Shown here piece after piece: positions 32,043-44,800 of a DNA stretch of 64,000 bases (position 1 is the first letter of the stretch; each line of letters begins with the position of its first letter). The stretch is from Nipponacmea schrenckii. Its lineage: Eukaryota; Mollusca; Gastropoda; Lottiidae. The translations under genes and the position numbers were made by a program. The notes under the pieces were generated by a model. It made no database searches. It worked only from the letters and a program-made list of their open reading frames with translations, and was not told the origin of the DNA. Location: contig JAUJPP010000012.1 in assembly GCA_030562195.1 (NCBI GenBank), positions 11,346,001 to 11,410,000 on the forward strand, in the 5' to 3' direction.

Positions 32043-33300
32043 AAAAAACTGTTCATGGAAAATCGTCTAATTAAAACTTGACCACCATCTTATCTATTTC
32101 AATACTCATACCAAGTTTCATCAAATCTATTAAAGAATTGTAGCTTATTTTGCACCCACAATATTTTTGACGCAATATTCCTAAGTCAGGGGCAGTAAAT
32201 CAAAAACCATTCGTTAATAAAGTCGGAAATTCAAACTTGACTAATGTCTCATCTATTCTGATGCTTACACCAAGTTCCTTCAAAATCTTTTGAAAATTAA
32301 AGCTTCTTATTGAAACCACAATAGAATCTTGACGCAATTTCACGAAGTCAAGGGCAATAACTCAAAACAGTTCATTGAAAAACTGTCAAATTCAAACTTG
32401 ACTGAGGTCTAATCAATTCCAATGCTCACACCACGTTTCATGAAAATCCTCTGAAAATTGGAGGATTTATTGCATCGAGACAATCGAGGCAATAACTTAA
32501 AAACTGTTCATCAAAAAATTGCCAAATTCAAACTCGACTGTTATCTTATCAATTCCAATGCTCACACCAAGTTTCATCAAAATTATAGCTTCTATTGAAC
32601 CCACAATAAAATTTTGACGCAATCTTACTAAGTCAAGGGCAATAACTAAAAAACTGTTCATCGAAAAATCGTCCAAATCGAACTGCCGTCTTATCAATTC
32701 CAATGCTCATACCAAGTTTCATTATAATACATAGAAAATTGTAGCTTCTATAGTGTCTACAGAAAATGAATTTTTACGCAATTTTACTTAGTCAAGGGCA
32801 ATTACTCATAAACTATTAATCAAAAAATCGTCAAATTTGAACCTGACCACCGCCTTATCAATTCCAGTGCTCATACCAAGTTTCATTCAAATGCATTGAA
32901 AATTGTTGCTTCTATTGCATCAACAATAAATTTTGACGTGATGTAAATAAGTAATAATTCAAAAACAGTTCATCGAAAAATCTTCAAATTCGAAGTTGAC
33001 CACCGTCTTATCAATTCCAAAGCTCACACCAAGTTTCATTAAAATTCACTGAAAATTGTAGCTTCTATTTTGTCTACAACAAATGTAGAGGCAGGGGCAA
33101 TAACTCAAAAACCATTTATCGAAAAATTGTCCAAATCGAACTTGACTGCCGTCTTATCAATACCAAATGCTCATACCAAGTTTCATTATAATACATAGAA
33201 AATTGTAGCTTCTATAGTGTCTACAACAAATGTTGACGAACCGACAGACCGACGGACAGGGGCAACGACAATATAAGTCCACATATTCATGTGGGCGTAC
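32043..33300. mobile_element. Pearl/Helitron-like element B: ~155-bp tandem core with terminal hairpin
   Basis: About eight imperfect units of 136-160 bp share AAAAACTGTTCATCG, CACACCAAGTTTCAT, ATTGTAGCTTCTAT and TTTTGACGCAAT. They are followed by GACGAACCGACAGACCGACG and a hairpin CCACAT/ATGTGG ending GGGCGTAC near 33299. It begins directly where element A ends, so A and B are abutting or part of one composite. Confidence 0.65.
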
Positions 33301-34350
33301 AAAAATCTGTTCATTCGATAATTTCCATACATGCATGCTAAGTTTCATTAAGATTGGATAAAAACTTTAGCCTCTATCGTGAATACAACCCAAATTTGAC
33401 GCGTCAAAGGCAATAACTCATTATCCGTTCATTCGATATTTCCATTTTCGAACTTGACAGAGATCTGATCAAAATATACATGTATACCAAGTTTCATTAA
33501 GATCGGATAAAAACTGTAGCCTCTATCGTGGATACAACCCAAATTTGACGCGTTTTTACTAAGTCAAGGGCAATAACTAAAAAACTGTTCATTCGATAAT
33601 TTCCAGTTTCGAACTTGACCGAGATATCATCAATATATACATGTATACAAGTTTCATTAAGATCGGATAAAAACTGTAGCTTCTATCGTGGATACAACCC
33701 AAATTTGACACGTTTTTACTAAGTCAAAGGCAATAACTCAAAAACTGTTCATGCGAAAATTTCCATTTTCGAACTTTACCGAGATATCCTTAATATATAC
33801 ATGTATACCAAGTTTCATTAAGATCGGATAAAAACTGTAGCCCCTATCGTGGATACAACCCAAATTTGACGAGTTTTTACTAAGTCAAGGGCAATAACTC
33901 AAAATCCGTTCATTCGATAATTTCCATTTTCGAACTTGACCGAGATATCATCAATATATACATGTATACCAAGTTTCATTAAGATCGGATAAAAACTGTA
34001 GCTTCTATTATGGATACAATCCAAATTTGACGCGTTTTTACTAAGTCAAAGGCAATAACTCAAAAACCGTTCATGCCAAAATTTCCATTTTCGAACTTGA
34101 CCGAGATATCCTTAATATATACATGTATACCAAGTTTCATTAAGATCGGATAAAAACTGTAGCCTCTATCGTGGATACAACAAACGTGGACGGACCGACG
34201 CGACGGCAATATACGTCCACATTTCCACATTTACTGCCAAGGCATCATAGTTTTTTACAACTAAGATCACCATTTGGAACTTCTTAATTGGTTTGGTTCA
34301 TTTCTACATTTGACTTGGAATCTACACATTTCCATGTGGGCGTATAACAA
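33301..34350. mobile_element. Pearl/Helitron-like element C: ~160-bp tandem core with (ACGG)-like spacer
   Basis: About six units of about 160 bp share GTTCATTCGATAATTTCC, CCAAGTTTCATTAAGATCGG and CTATCGTGGATACAACCC. They end in GTGGACGGACCGACGCGACG near 34187-34205. Two terminus-like segments follow: ACGTCCACATTTCCACATTT at about 34213 and CATGTGGGCGTATAAC near 34333. The units are related to those of B, but within-array similarity is higher, so C was amplified separately. Confidence 0.65.
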
Positions 34351-35757
34351 AATTCAACTATCTAAAGGACTCTGCTTAAAAACCTGGATTGCGTGCTTTG
34401 CAAATTATTTTATTTGATGTAGGTTACTTTTAGAAGTCTATGGAAGGCTTGCGATGAAACACCACACACCAGTATTTGCCCCAGAGAAGTCAGATCCTAG
34501 TATCAATATTTTGTGGATATAAAATATGATATAAGCATGGAACATGGATGGACTAAATAATGGATAACAAACCAAACTAATTTCAATGCTTTTATAAATA
34601 ATCTAATAAATTGACATTAAATAATAAAAAATATACAAGTAACATAAATATGAAGCTAGTTCATATAAAAAATATCATCATATTCTAAAGTATTTAGTAA
34701 CATCTTTGTTTATATACATCATTAAACTTGCTGTATAAACAGTTATATTTATAAATGGAGTCAATTGGAACCGTTTAAATTTATCTTAAATACATTTTTA
34801 CTTCACTATTTTAGTGCAAACAATGTATGTGAAAATTATCACAGATCCTCATCACAATTTCATATCACAATTATTTCATACATAACAAAGTTTTTAAAAG
34901 ATTGGTTGATATCATAAAATAAATACATTGGAACAGATGTCAACAATTATAAATAATTATCTACATGTACCTAATATTGATGTCAAACTTTAGAATATTA
35001 TATAAAAATTTATTTATATAAATTGAGAACAAGGGTTTAGATTTACAAGTAAAACAAAACAATTGACAAGTGACTCATACCAGCAACAAAACTTCTTAAA
35101 CTGTAGTTACAAAGCATAATGAATATATCACAGAGTATTAGATCTAAAAATTCGAAAATTGTATCTCAGCTATGGATACCTTCTAAAATTCTGTTTATTC
35201 AAAACTTGTAATTTTGCCTAAAATTGTAACACTGTCATATTCTTACCCATTGTCCCTTCTCGTTATTATGCAATCATGTCACAAAGTTGGAAGGGGAATA
35301 CAGGGAGGGGTTTGTGTGGTGGGGAAGGGACTGTGTGTAGGGGAGTGGGTGCTGGTGACAAACCTTCATTTCTAAAATAAGCCTTTGCAATACAGTTCAA
35401 AAGGTGAAAAGAAGCTGCAAACTATCAGATTATATAATGTTTTATTCTACAAGCTACCCTAAAGTAAGTATTTGACTAAATAAATAATATAAATTAAGAA
35501 GGCTATAATGGATAAAAGGTTTTCTAGTCTTTAATTTGTTCCATTTGAAACTTACAGACTTTTTGCCATTTTGATGTCAGATTTCTGCACCTCAAAAAAG
35601 CAAATAATTCACATTTTGACATTGTGATATTGAGATCCTTACTAGATGTTACAAGTGAAATCCAAATAGTGCAAATACTAGCCTGCTGCACGCACAAAAG
35701 CTGGGAAACCTCTATTGAAACCTAACAATTTAAATTTTTAATTAAAAAAAAAATAAA
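34351..35757 (-). other. AT-rich stretch, probably including the 3' UTR of the CAP-Gly gene
   Basis: No coding frame is seen. Several minus-strand AATAAA signals (TTTATT on the plus strand, for example near 35440, 35205 and 35010) lie downstream of the CAP-Gly stop, so polyadenylation could occur here. A G-rich patch lies at 35290-35360. Confidence 0.4.
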
Positions 35758-38700
35758 TTAGGCAGATATATCATTCCATTGAGAAAACTTAATGGAATCT
35801 CTACCATAATCTAAAGGCATTTCTCGTACATAGTGAGCATTGTCCCAGCCTCTAGCTACCTGGTTCCTGAGAGCAGTGTAAGGCATGTGAGCTTTAGGTA
35901 TTGAAGGTTTCCTTATAAACATATCATCATTGTAGAGTTCTGAGTGGAGAGGTTTAGTGGATGAATGAAAGGCAGTTCTTGGTCTTAACATAGTCACGGC
36001 AGGTACTTGTCTGGAGATAGCTTGACTCTTGTGATACATATAAGGATTAGTCTCCGGATATCTTTTAGACTGATCGATCAAATATGTTCCATTATCTAAG
36101 TGACTGTGTTCTGAAAGAGAATAACTTCATATTTAGACTGAGAGAATCTAGAGTTACTATCACAATCTTCCCTTAAAAGCAATCAAACCATTAAGTTGGT
36201 TTTATACAAGACATTATTTTTTCTAGGACTTCTTAACAATATGCAAAACTTCCCCAATGGAAAACAGCTTAAATAGCTAATATTTGAAGTTAATGGCAAT
36301 CACACCAAATGAAAGTTCCCTTCCCTAGGATCTAAATATCAATGAATAAATAGTATTTCCCAATAATATCCTTCCTTGTGAGTTCCAAACCAGTTTAAGA
36401 AATTCTTTCCTGAGTGCTCCAAACCTACGGTAATCAAGAAAATCTTTTCTTAGTGCTCCAAACCTTATCAAGAAGTTCTTTCCTGAGTGCTCCAAACCTC
36501 ATCAAGAAGATCTTTTCTGAGTACTCCAAACCTAACCAAGAACTTCTTTCCTGGGTGCTCCAAACCTAATCAAGAAGATCTTTTCTGAGTGCTCCAAACC
36601 TTATCAAGAAGATCTTTTCTGAGTGCTCCAAACTTAACCAAGAAGTTCTTTCCTGAGTGAATTAAACCAAATCAAGAAGCTCTTTCCTGAGTGAATCAAA
36701 CCTTATCAATAAGCTTTTTCCTGAGTGCTCCAAACCTAATCAAGAAGATCTTTTCTGAGTGCTCCAAACCTAATCATGAAGATCTTTTCTAAGTGCTCCA
36801 AACCTTATCAAGAAGTTCTTTCCAGAGTGCTCCAAACCTAATCAAGAAGATCTTTTCTGAGTGCTCCAAACCTAATCAAGAAGTTCTTTCCTGAGTGCTC
36901 CAAACCTAATCAAGAAGTTCTTTCCTGAGTGCTCCAAACCTTATCAAGAAACTCTTTTCTGAGTGCTACAAACCTAATCAAGAAGTTCTTTCCTGAGTGC
37001 TCCAAACCTTATCAAGAAGATCTTTTCTGAGTGCTCCAAACCTTATCAAGAAGTTCTTTCCTGAGTGCTCCAAACCTCATCAAGAAGATCTTTTCTGAGT
37101 ACTCCAAACCTAACCAAGAAGTTCTTTCCTGGGTGCTCCAAACCTAATCAAGAAGATCTTTTCTGAGTGCTCCAAACCTTATCAAAAAGATCTTTTCTGA
37201 GTGCTCCAAACCTTTCCAAGAAGTTCTTTCCTGAGTGCTCCAAACCTAATCAAGAAGATCTTTCCTGAGTACTCCAAGCCAGATCAAGAAGATCTTTCCT
37301 GAGTACTCCAAGCCAGATCAAGAAGATCTTTCCTGAGTGCTTCAAACCTTATCAAGAAGTTCTTTCCTGAGTGCTCCAAACCTAACCAAGAAGATCTTGC
37401 CTGAGTACTCCAAGCAAAATCAAGAAGATCTTTCCTGAGTGCTCAAAACCTAACCAAAAGAAGTTCTTTCCTGAGTGCTCAAAACCTAACCAAAAGAAGT
37501 TCTTTCCTGAGTGCTTCAAACCTAATCAAGAAGATCTTTCCTGAGTGCTTCAAACCTAATCAAGAAGTTTTTTCCTGAGTGCTCCAAACCTTATTAAGAA
37601 GTTCTTTCCTGAGTGCTCCAAACCTAACCAAGAAGATCTTTCCTGAGTTCTCCAAGCCAGATCAAGAAGATACTTCCTGAGTTCTTCAAACCTAATCAAA
37701 AAGTTCTTTCCTGAGTGCTCCAAACCTTTTCAAAAAGTTCTTTCCTGAGTGCTCCAAACCTTCTTCAAAAGTCCATCCATGACTATAAGGGCTTTAGATT
37801 TTACCAAGATCTTCCTTTTGTACAATAGTCATACTTCATAGAAGAATTAATATGGAACTAATAAATTTTAGATATTAGGTTCGGATCATCCTTAATCCAC
37901 ATTTCAGCTGAACATCTGAATTAATTGCTATTTTGAATTTGAATATCACTACTCTATCATACTTACTTTGTCCATCAAACAAAATATCAGCCATTGAATC
38001 CGCAGGAGTTGTCACTTTATAATAGACATTATATGTACTGGAAAAATAAAGATAATTTTAAACTCATTGTGTGAAAATGTCAATTATTTCAAAGGAATTT
38101 GCCTTCTAACATGAAAGACTTGATAACTCTATCTTTCATCAAGATATATTATAACATCACTTTCATCCAGACAGATGTGATAACAACATTTTTATCAAAA
38201 CATAGTATAATAACATCACTTTCATCAAGACAGATTTGATAACATGATTTTCATCAAGACAGATTTGATAACAACATGTTATTTAGACAGATTTGATAAC
38301 ATAATTTTCATCAGGACAGATTTGATAACCTGATTTTCATCAAGACAGATTTGATAACCTGATTTTCATCAAGACAAATTTTATAACATGATTTTCATCA
38401 AGACAGATTTGATAACACGATTTTCATCAAGACAGTTTTGATAACACGATTTACAGGTTATGATAAGAACTTAAAGTCTATAGCATATTTATGGGGAGGG
38501 CCATCCCCTCAGGCTGGGTCTTATATTAAAGTGAAAGTTCAGCTTTCTACATGCTCAAAATTAATCTCAGGTATTCAGAAATCAATTGGTTTCTGGGGGC
38601 CTCTGGCAGTACAATTCGTTCTTAAAGGCAGCTGTACCAGAAATATTTTAAGTATCCTTTCAAAACAATATAATAAAACATATTTATAGCAGGCCTACCT

Positions 38701-39167
38701 TCTAGTTACTGATGGTATAAATCGAATTTTCTTTGCTCTAACAAATATACCATGTTGATCCATACACTGAAAATATTGTCTTCCAATATATGTTCCATTG
38801 TGTTCACCAACTGAAAAGACATTGAAATTATTTATTCATAGGTACTTAAATCTATTAGAGCCTGGAGTATATGCGAGTTGAAAATTATTATCAAAATATT
38901 ATTAAATTTTCACAAAATAAATGAAATATTCTTGGGTCTTATGCCCCTCCCTTAAGCCACCACTGCTTCCTATTGGACACATTGTTTGATTGATGATTAA
39001 TTCTAATCAATATTTCTACACTTACGTCTTTCATCTAAAGCAACACCAACCCAATCTCCTTTTTTACCAACCACACAACCTTTAAATTTTACTATGCCTC
39101 TGCATACTATTCCTTGATATAATACTTCGACCTCTTGTCCTTCATTGATGTTAATAAATAATACCAT
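35758..39167 (-). CDS. CAP-Gly domain protein (four coding exons, 225 aa)
   Basis: Exons in transcript order: 39026-39167 (exon extends 5' to 39184), 38699-38810, 37967-38037, 35758-36110. All junctions are GT-AG, the coding length is 678 bp, and split codons join in phase. The CAP-Gly fold occupies about residues 3-80: GQEVEVLYQG, GIVKFKG, GDWVGVALDER, GTYIGRQYFQC, then HGIFVRAKKIRFI. CAP-Gly domains bind C-terminal EEY/F of tubulin or EB1. The usual GKNDG groove motif is GEHNG here. The remaining ~145 residues are basic, Tyr/Pro-rich and without coiled coil, giving the look of a ciliary or microtubule-associated protein. I cannot name the orthologue. Its divergent neighbour is a kinesin. 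The start ATG is the first in the exon, 17 nt after the acceptor. Confidence 0.88.
36390..37775. repeat. 34-bp minisatellite in intron 3 of the CAP-Gly gene
   Basis: About 40 copies of CTAATCAAGAAGTTCTTTCC + TGAGTGCTCCAAAC. The chief variants are GTTCTTTCC versus GATCTTTTC, alternating in a patterned way. The array fills most of the intron between coding exons 3 and 4. Confidence 0.95.
38125..38455. repeat. ~29-bp minisatellite in intron 2 of the CAP-Gly gene
   Basis: About ten units of GATAACATGATTTTCATCAA + GACAGATTT with variable spacing at the start. Confidence 0.88.
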
Positions 39168-39184
39168 TTTTCTTCTTTGATGTT

Positions 39185-41801
39185 CTAAAATATAAACAAA
39201 AATGTGATGGTGGTTCATCTGAAACTGTAAAGGAAACCACTATTTTGCTTCCATATCAGGCCATATTCAAGAACGGTACACATAATATTTTAGACCTTAA
39301 AGGTTATGAGAATACAATACAATACAAATCTTTATTTAATGTCAGTTTTTACAAATAATAACATTAGCCATAGGCTATTTTCACCGACTCATATAAGTAT
39401 AAAAAACAAGAACAAGCAATTGACTTCATACTACTGACACTGAATCACTTTTAAGGAGTAGGCCCTACTGCCTCTTCTCTTGTCAGTGTAGAAATAGTCA
39501 CACCAGACAAGAGAGTTATTGGGTAAAAACATCTGCTTTTTAAATTGGTTCCATGCATGGTTTTAAAACTTAAGTCTCCATATGGTAGGCCAGTGTCAGA
39601 AGTGTATAGAAGGGTCAGGCATCTGGTAGTAAAGAGACAAATTTAACCTTTTGAATTGAAATTTTTTTTAGATTTAGGCTATAGTCAGGACTTTTCTGTT
39701 CTCAAGAGTAGGCTACACCATATGAAGAAAAGACGTTAATGAACATAGATAATAGCAATTGACATTTTTAGTTTAAGCAATAAGGTATATTTGAAATGTA
39801 TCATTTTTTTACAGTAGGCCCTATATTCTATTTTCGTACAGTTCTTCCCCTAGTTCTAGTTAGGGTTAGGCCTAGTTCTTAGGCTTAGGCTACTGATGAA
39901 AATAGAGGCAAGCCTATTTACATATTATATATTAGAGTTGAGACCACCACTAACCTACGAAAATAATGAATCATGGCCTTCAAAAGTATATTCATTAACC
40001 TTACCTCGTTTAGTTTTTATTCTTGACTTCAAATTAAGAAATATGCAGAAGTAAACTTACAAAATATACGGGCACCTGTCATTTCACTTTCCTTTATTTA
40101 CTTCCGTTTCTAAGCTAAATTGACTTTTAACTACCGACTATTAGATATATATACCACATGCCGGCTAGATGATTCGACTATAACATAAAGTTTTAAACTC
40201 ATTTTACTAAAGGTTTCAAAAGTAAATGACTGAACGTGAGGATCACTTCAATCCATCAGGATTCCAGGGTTCAGTGTCTATTTGAAAAGTTTTAGTTTCA
40301 AATTAATACTATTAAAACATACGTTTTGACAATTCGACCATGGGAGGCTACTCTCAATGATACGAAAAAGAATGACTGGATAACCCAGACTGTCTAACTT
40401 CATATTTTAACCAATCAAATTGTCATATTATTTACACGGGGAAATTCGAAATTTAGGCTAGGCCTACGGAGAGAACAAAAAAGGTTAAAGAAGTGAGTTT
40501 ACATTTAGTTTAGATCTATTTAATTATTACAAGTAATAAGACATATCCGAAATAAAGACCAATTCATATTCAATTACATATCTAAGCTCAGCCCCTCGAT
40601 CTCAGATTATGATAGATTGTAATTTCTCAGAGAAGTAGAGAGAAAATGAGAAATGAAATCATTATCATATTATCAATGAACATAGTCATAGCAATCATAC
40701 ATAGATAGGTACTTGGGTCTTGCCTGATTTGTCTCTTTAATAAATAGTCTTTTGAACACAGCAATCATAGTTGTGATCCCACTCTAAACCTATAAAATGT
40801 CTAATTAAATAAAGGGATACTGCATCCTGGCATGAACATAAATATTAAGTTCTCAAGAATGGTCAACATGAGTAGCCTATATGCTGACATCCGTGAACTT
40901 AGGTTACTTATAAAGTCATAAAGTAGGCCTAACAGAGTCCATTAAACCAAGAAAATTCACAAAACAAGTAATTTTTGAAAAAAGCTTTAAAAAAAATTAT
41001 TTTCAATAATCAAATACATCTTTATGGATAATGGTAGGCTACTTAGTTTTCGGGATATTTTTTATGTTATTTATGACAGCAGGTATATTTGAACTAATGA
41101 AAAGATCTCTTATTGGCCAAGTTTAAAAGTTTCAAATTTCATGTTCATTCTAAGACCTATTAGTATTGTCCACATTAAGATACCATGAAGCCATGACGTA
41201 TTAATATGACTTTGAGATGTACATAACAATAGGCCTACCGTACTTCTAAACAAGGGAATATTACTTATAGTTCTAGGCCTAATTTCTATTTTATCAGTAT
41301 TTATTCTTAATGCCAATAAAGGTAGGCCTATGGTAGGTCTTGGAATATATTCGTCCTACATACTAATATTTGTGTTTTACAATAAGAACTAAATATTGAT
41401 TAACTTGTAAAGTATCTAACTTGAAAAGCGACAAAGTAGAATCAGGATTTAAATAAAAAGTAAGCAATCAATAAATCTGTTCAGTTTGAGAAATAGAAGA
41501 GCCTGTAAAATCATAGGAAAGTTCCATCAATCATCTTGCGGTAGGCCTACCGTATAAACCAATAAACTTTGCAATGATAATACAATTGTTGAGGTCAATT
41601 CACTTCCCTTAATGATTACAGCTAAGTGCACTGTTGTATATATACTGTTATGGGCCAAGTTTGAGTGAAATTAAATTTTATGTTCATTATTTTTACCATC
41701 TATACCATTAAAAGTAAATTACTAGGTCTTTCCATTGTTTGAGTGTTAAAAAAATATACCGGTACTGATACTATTACATCATTTCTTTTCAAATTTTCCA
41801 G
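39185..41801. promoter_or_regulatory. Divergent upstream region of the CAP-Gly and CENP-E genes
   Basis: About 2.6 kb separates the two start codons. Candidate untranslated first-exon donors are seen on each side: GAA/GTGAGT at about 40494 (plus) and TTTT/GTAAGT at about 40060 (minus). The CENP-E coding exon has an acceptor at 41800-41801 (TTTTCCAG), which shows that a 5' non-coding exon exists. Palindromic TAGGCCTA-type octamers recur across the region. No TATA box is assigned. Confidence 0.45.
39312..39420 (-). repeat. Possible retroposon 3' end (antisense, ATACA tail)
   Basis: AATACAATACAATACAAATC followed by TTTATTTAATGTC reads on the minus strand as an AATAAAG signal and a (TGTAT)n tail, as in many animal LINE/SINE 3' ends. 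The rest of the element is not recognised. Confidence 0.4.
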
Positions 41802-41825
41802 GTACTCATAACCAAAAAAGAGATT

Positions 41826-44800
41826 ATGGATCCGCCAGACAAGATTGATGCAGTCAAGGTAGCAGTACGTATTCGACCAATGCTGCAAAAGTAAGTTTTA
41901 TATTACCGACATTTATAACTTTTTACTAAATATCTTTTAAACAATTCTATAAGATTTGTATAGCGTTATAATTGCTTGAAACCAAATTTGAAATTTTAAA
42001 CAGAACCCAAAGTAACGAATGGCTACTATGGTTTTCAGAGTTTCACCCTATACTTTCTTCAGACAACTTTCCTATGATCAACAGTGAACCAAATGGATGC
42101 CAAAAAGCTTTTGATATTGTATTCAAATTAGAATTATTGTTAAAGAAATCATTGATGATTTGTAAATGAAAATGGATTAAGTTTCATCACTCAAAAATTA
42201 TCTTGATTCCCAGATTAGGGTTACAGTCCTTAATGTGATGCACATTGTAATGTACTAGTTTCTGTGTGTTGATTCCTGTCTTAAATATCTGATCTTTAGA
42301 GAGAGAAGTATTTATAAAGATTATTATAAGATCAGCAAGCTTGTTAGTCTTCTAAAAACATTAATAAAACTTGATCAATAAATGTTTTTAACTTTAGAGA
42401 GAGACAAAATGGACTAATAAGTATGTGGGAGACAAAAGATAAATCTATAAATCAAAGAGATGAAATTCAACCAGTTTACACATTTGGTGAGTTAAGGTTT
42501 TTCCTACAAGTTTCAAAAATTGAATAAGCTCATTGATCAAAGTTCAAGCTCTCTTTGCAAATTCAGATAATTCTGGACAACAAATATTTTAAGGTTTTTC
42601 AAATCTATTCACATTAGCTTAAATCGTCCTGTTTCTGAGACTTTGGGTTATGAATGGTAAATCAGGCCATTCAATATGCAGTCCTATCCTTTCTTCAAAA
42701 ATTAATTAACGTAAGATTAAGTTACGAAAAGAGAGTTAAGAGTACCGCAACTGGATTCTACGGTTTATACTAAATTTTATTGTGATTTTTTATTCAGACT
42801 GTGTCTATGATGAAAACTGTACAACTTATGAACTACACGATGAGATTAGTTCACCTATTGTTAAAGCAGCTATGACAGGAATTCATGGTATGTAATTTGG
42901 CACAGGTATTTAGTTCACATTTGTGTTCATAACCAATAGAAAATGGATCACAATGTGAATTAAGCATATCTTAGCAAAGCCAATACTTAAGTCTCTTAAT
43001 CTATGTATCGAATCCAGTGTTATATTATAATACAGGCCTAAATATTCATGAACCTGATTTGCACCAAACCTATTGCAAAACCTGATTGCCTGATTCTTTA
43101 TGGATTCACCCAAAAAAGAATAAAAAACTGAAGTAACACATTTTCACTATTCGCTAACTATTAATATTGATATAGAACAAAGATTTATATTAATACACTG
43201 TAAAATAGATAAACATTGAAATAGCCTAGTTAATTTCTGATGAACACATCTAAAATCCACCTTCTAAATAGAAGATTCATATTTTATTATTGTATGATCG
43301 ATTGGTTCTCAAGAGTCCATGTGGATTTTAAGTTGTTGAAGGTTTACAAAATTGTCCAGTACACCTGGACACATATTCCTAAAACAATCTAAGTTCTTTG
43401 TTGTGAAATGAAAACTGAATCATATTTGCAGGAACTGTGTTTGCTTATGGTCAGAGTGGTTCTGGTAAAACATTTACTATGTCAGGTGATAGTATGGCAC
43501 CAGGATTAATTAGACAAGCTGCTACAGAAATATTTGATTATGTTGAAGAAGTAAGTAGTGCCTAGGTATTGTTAATCAGATCAGGTAAGCTTACAGATGA
43601 GTAAGTAGGCTAATACCACTGTCATGGACATTTCACTCAGTGTATGGTGTTACCCGGTCTTTATTAGCCCATCAGGTGCAGAAAGGTACCTTGGTCCTAC
43701 TGTTTCCTTCATTTCATTCTCCTTTTTCTTACAGTGTCCTAACAGAGAGTTTTTATTACGTATGTGCTATATGGAGATTTATCAAGAAAAAATATCAGAT
43801 TTATTATCAACAGATAAAGATAAACCCATTAAAATACAAGAAGATACAGTAAGTTTCACATTAAATACAAGAAGATACAGTAAGTTTCACATTGAAATAC
43901 AAGAAGATACTGTAAGTTTCACATTAAAATACAAGGAGATACAATAAGTGTCACATTGAAATACAAGAAGATACTGTAAGTTTCACATTAAAATACAAGA
44001 AGATACAGTAAGTTTCACATAAAATAAAGAACATACGTAAGTTTCACATTAAAATAAAGAAGATACAGTAAGTTTCACATTAAAATACAAGAAGATACTG
44101 TAAGTTTCACATTAAAATACAAGAAGATACAGTAAGTTTCACAGAAAAATACAAGAACATACTGTAATTTCACATTAAAATACAAGAAGATACTGTAAGT
44201 TTCACATTAAAATACAAGAAGATACAGTAAGTTTCACATTAAAATACAAGAAGATACTGTAAGTTTCACATTAAAATACAAGAAGATACAGTAAGTTTCA
44301 CATTAAAATACAAGAAGATACAGTAAGTTCACATTGAAATACAAGAAGATACAGTAAGTTTCACATTAAAATACAAGAAGATACTGTAAGTTTCACATTA
44401 AAATACAAGAACATACTGTACGATTCACAGGAAAATACAAGAACATACTGTACGATTCACATTAAAATATTATTATACAGTATGATTTTTAAAGTCAGTT
44501 TTGCCTTGACATAGAATATATACAAGAGGATAGTTCTAGGTATTATATAAATCTAGATGCATGTTAAATTCAGGATAAATATTATTTTGTTTTTTAGGAT
44601 CACCAGATAAATGTCATTGGTTTACATGAAGAACATGTGACAAGTTTAGAAAAAGTTTTTGAAGTTATTCAACAAGGAGACAGTAAGTGAAGATACAGTT
44701 ATATTATTAAACACCTCCTAATACTTCCTTTTTTTTTTAAAGTCAAATGAAATATTTCTTTTTGTTTATTTTTTAAGTAATATGAGTTGTTGTTTAATTA

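Noticed and set aside
39185..39810. Plus-strand or minus-strand gene between the CAP-Gly start and 39.8 kb
   Set aside because: There is no sustained frame, and the only recognisable feature is a retroposon-like tail.
43624..43947. 107-codon plus-strand frame across CENP-E exon 5
   Set aside because: It reads from intron 4 through exon 5 and into the repeat array. Splice sites at 43735 and 43848 and the motor alignment define the real exon.
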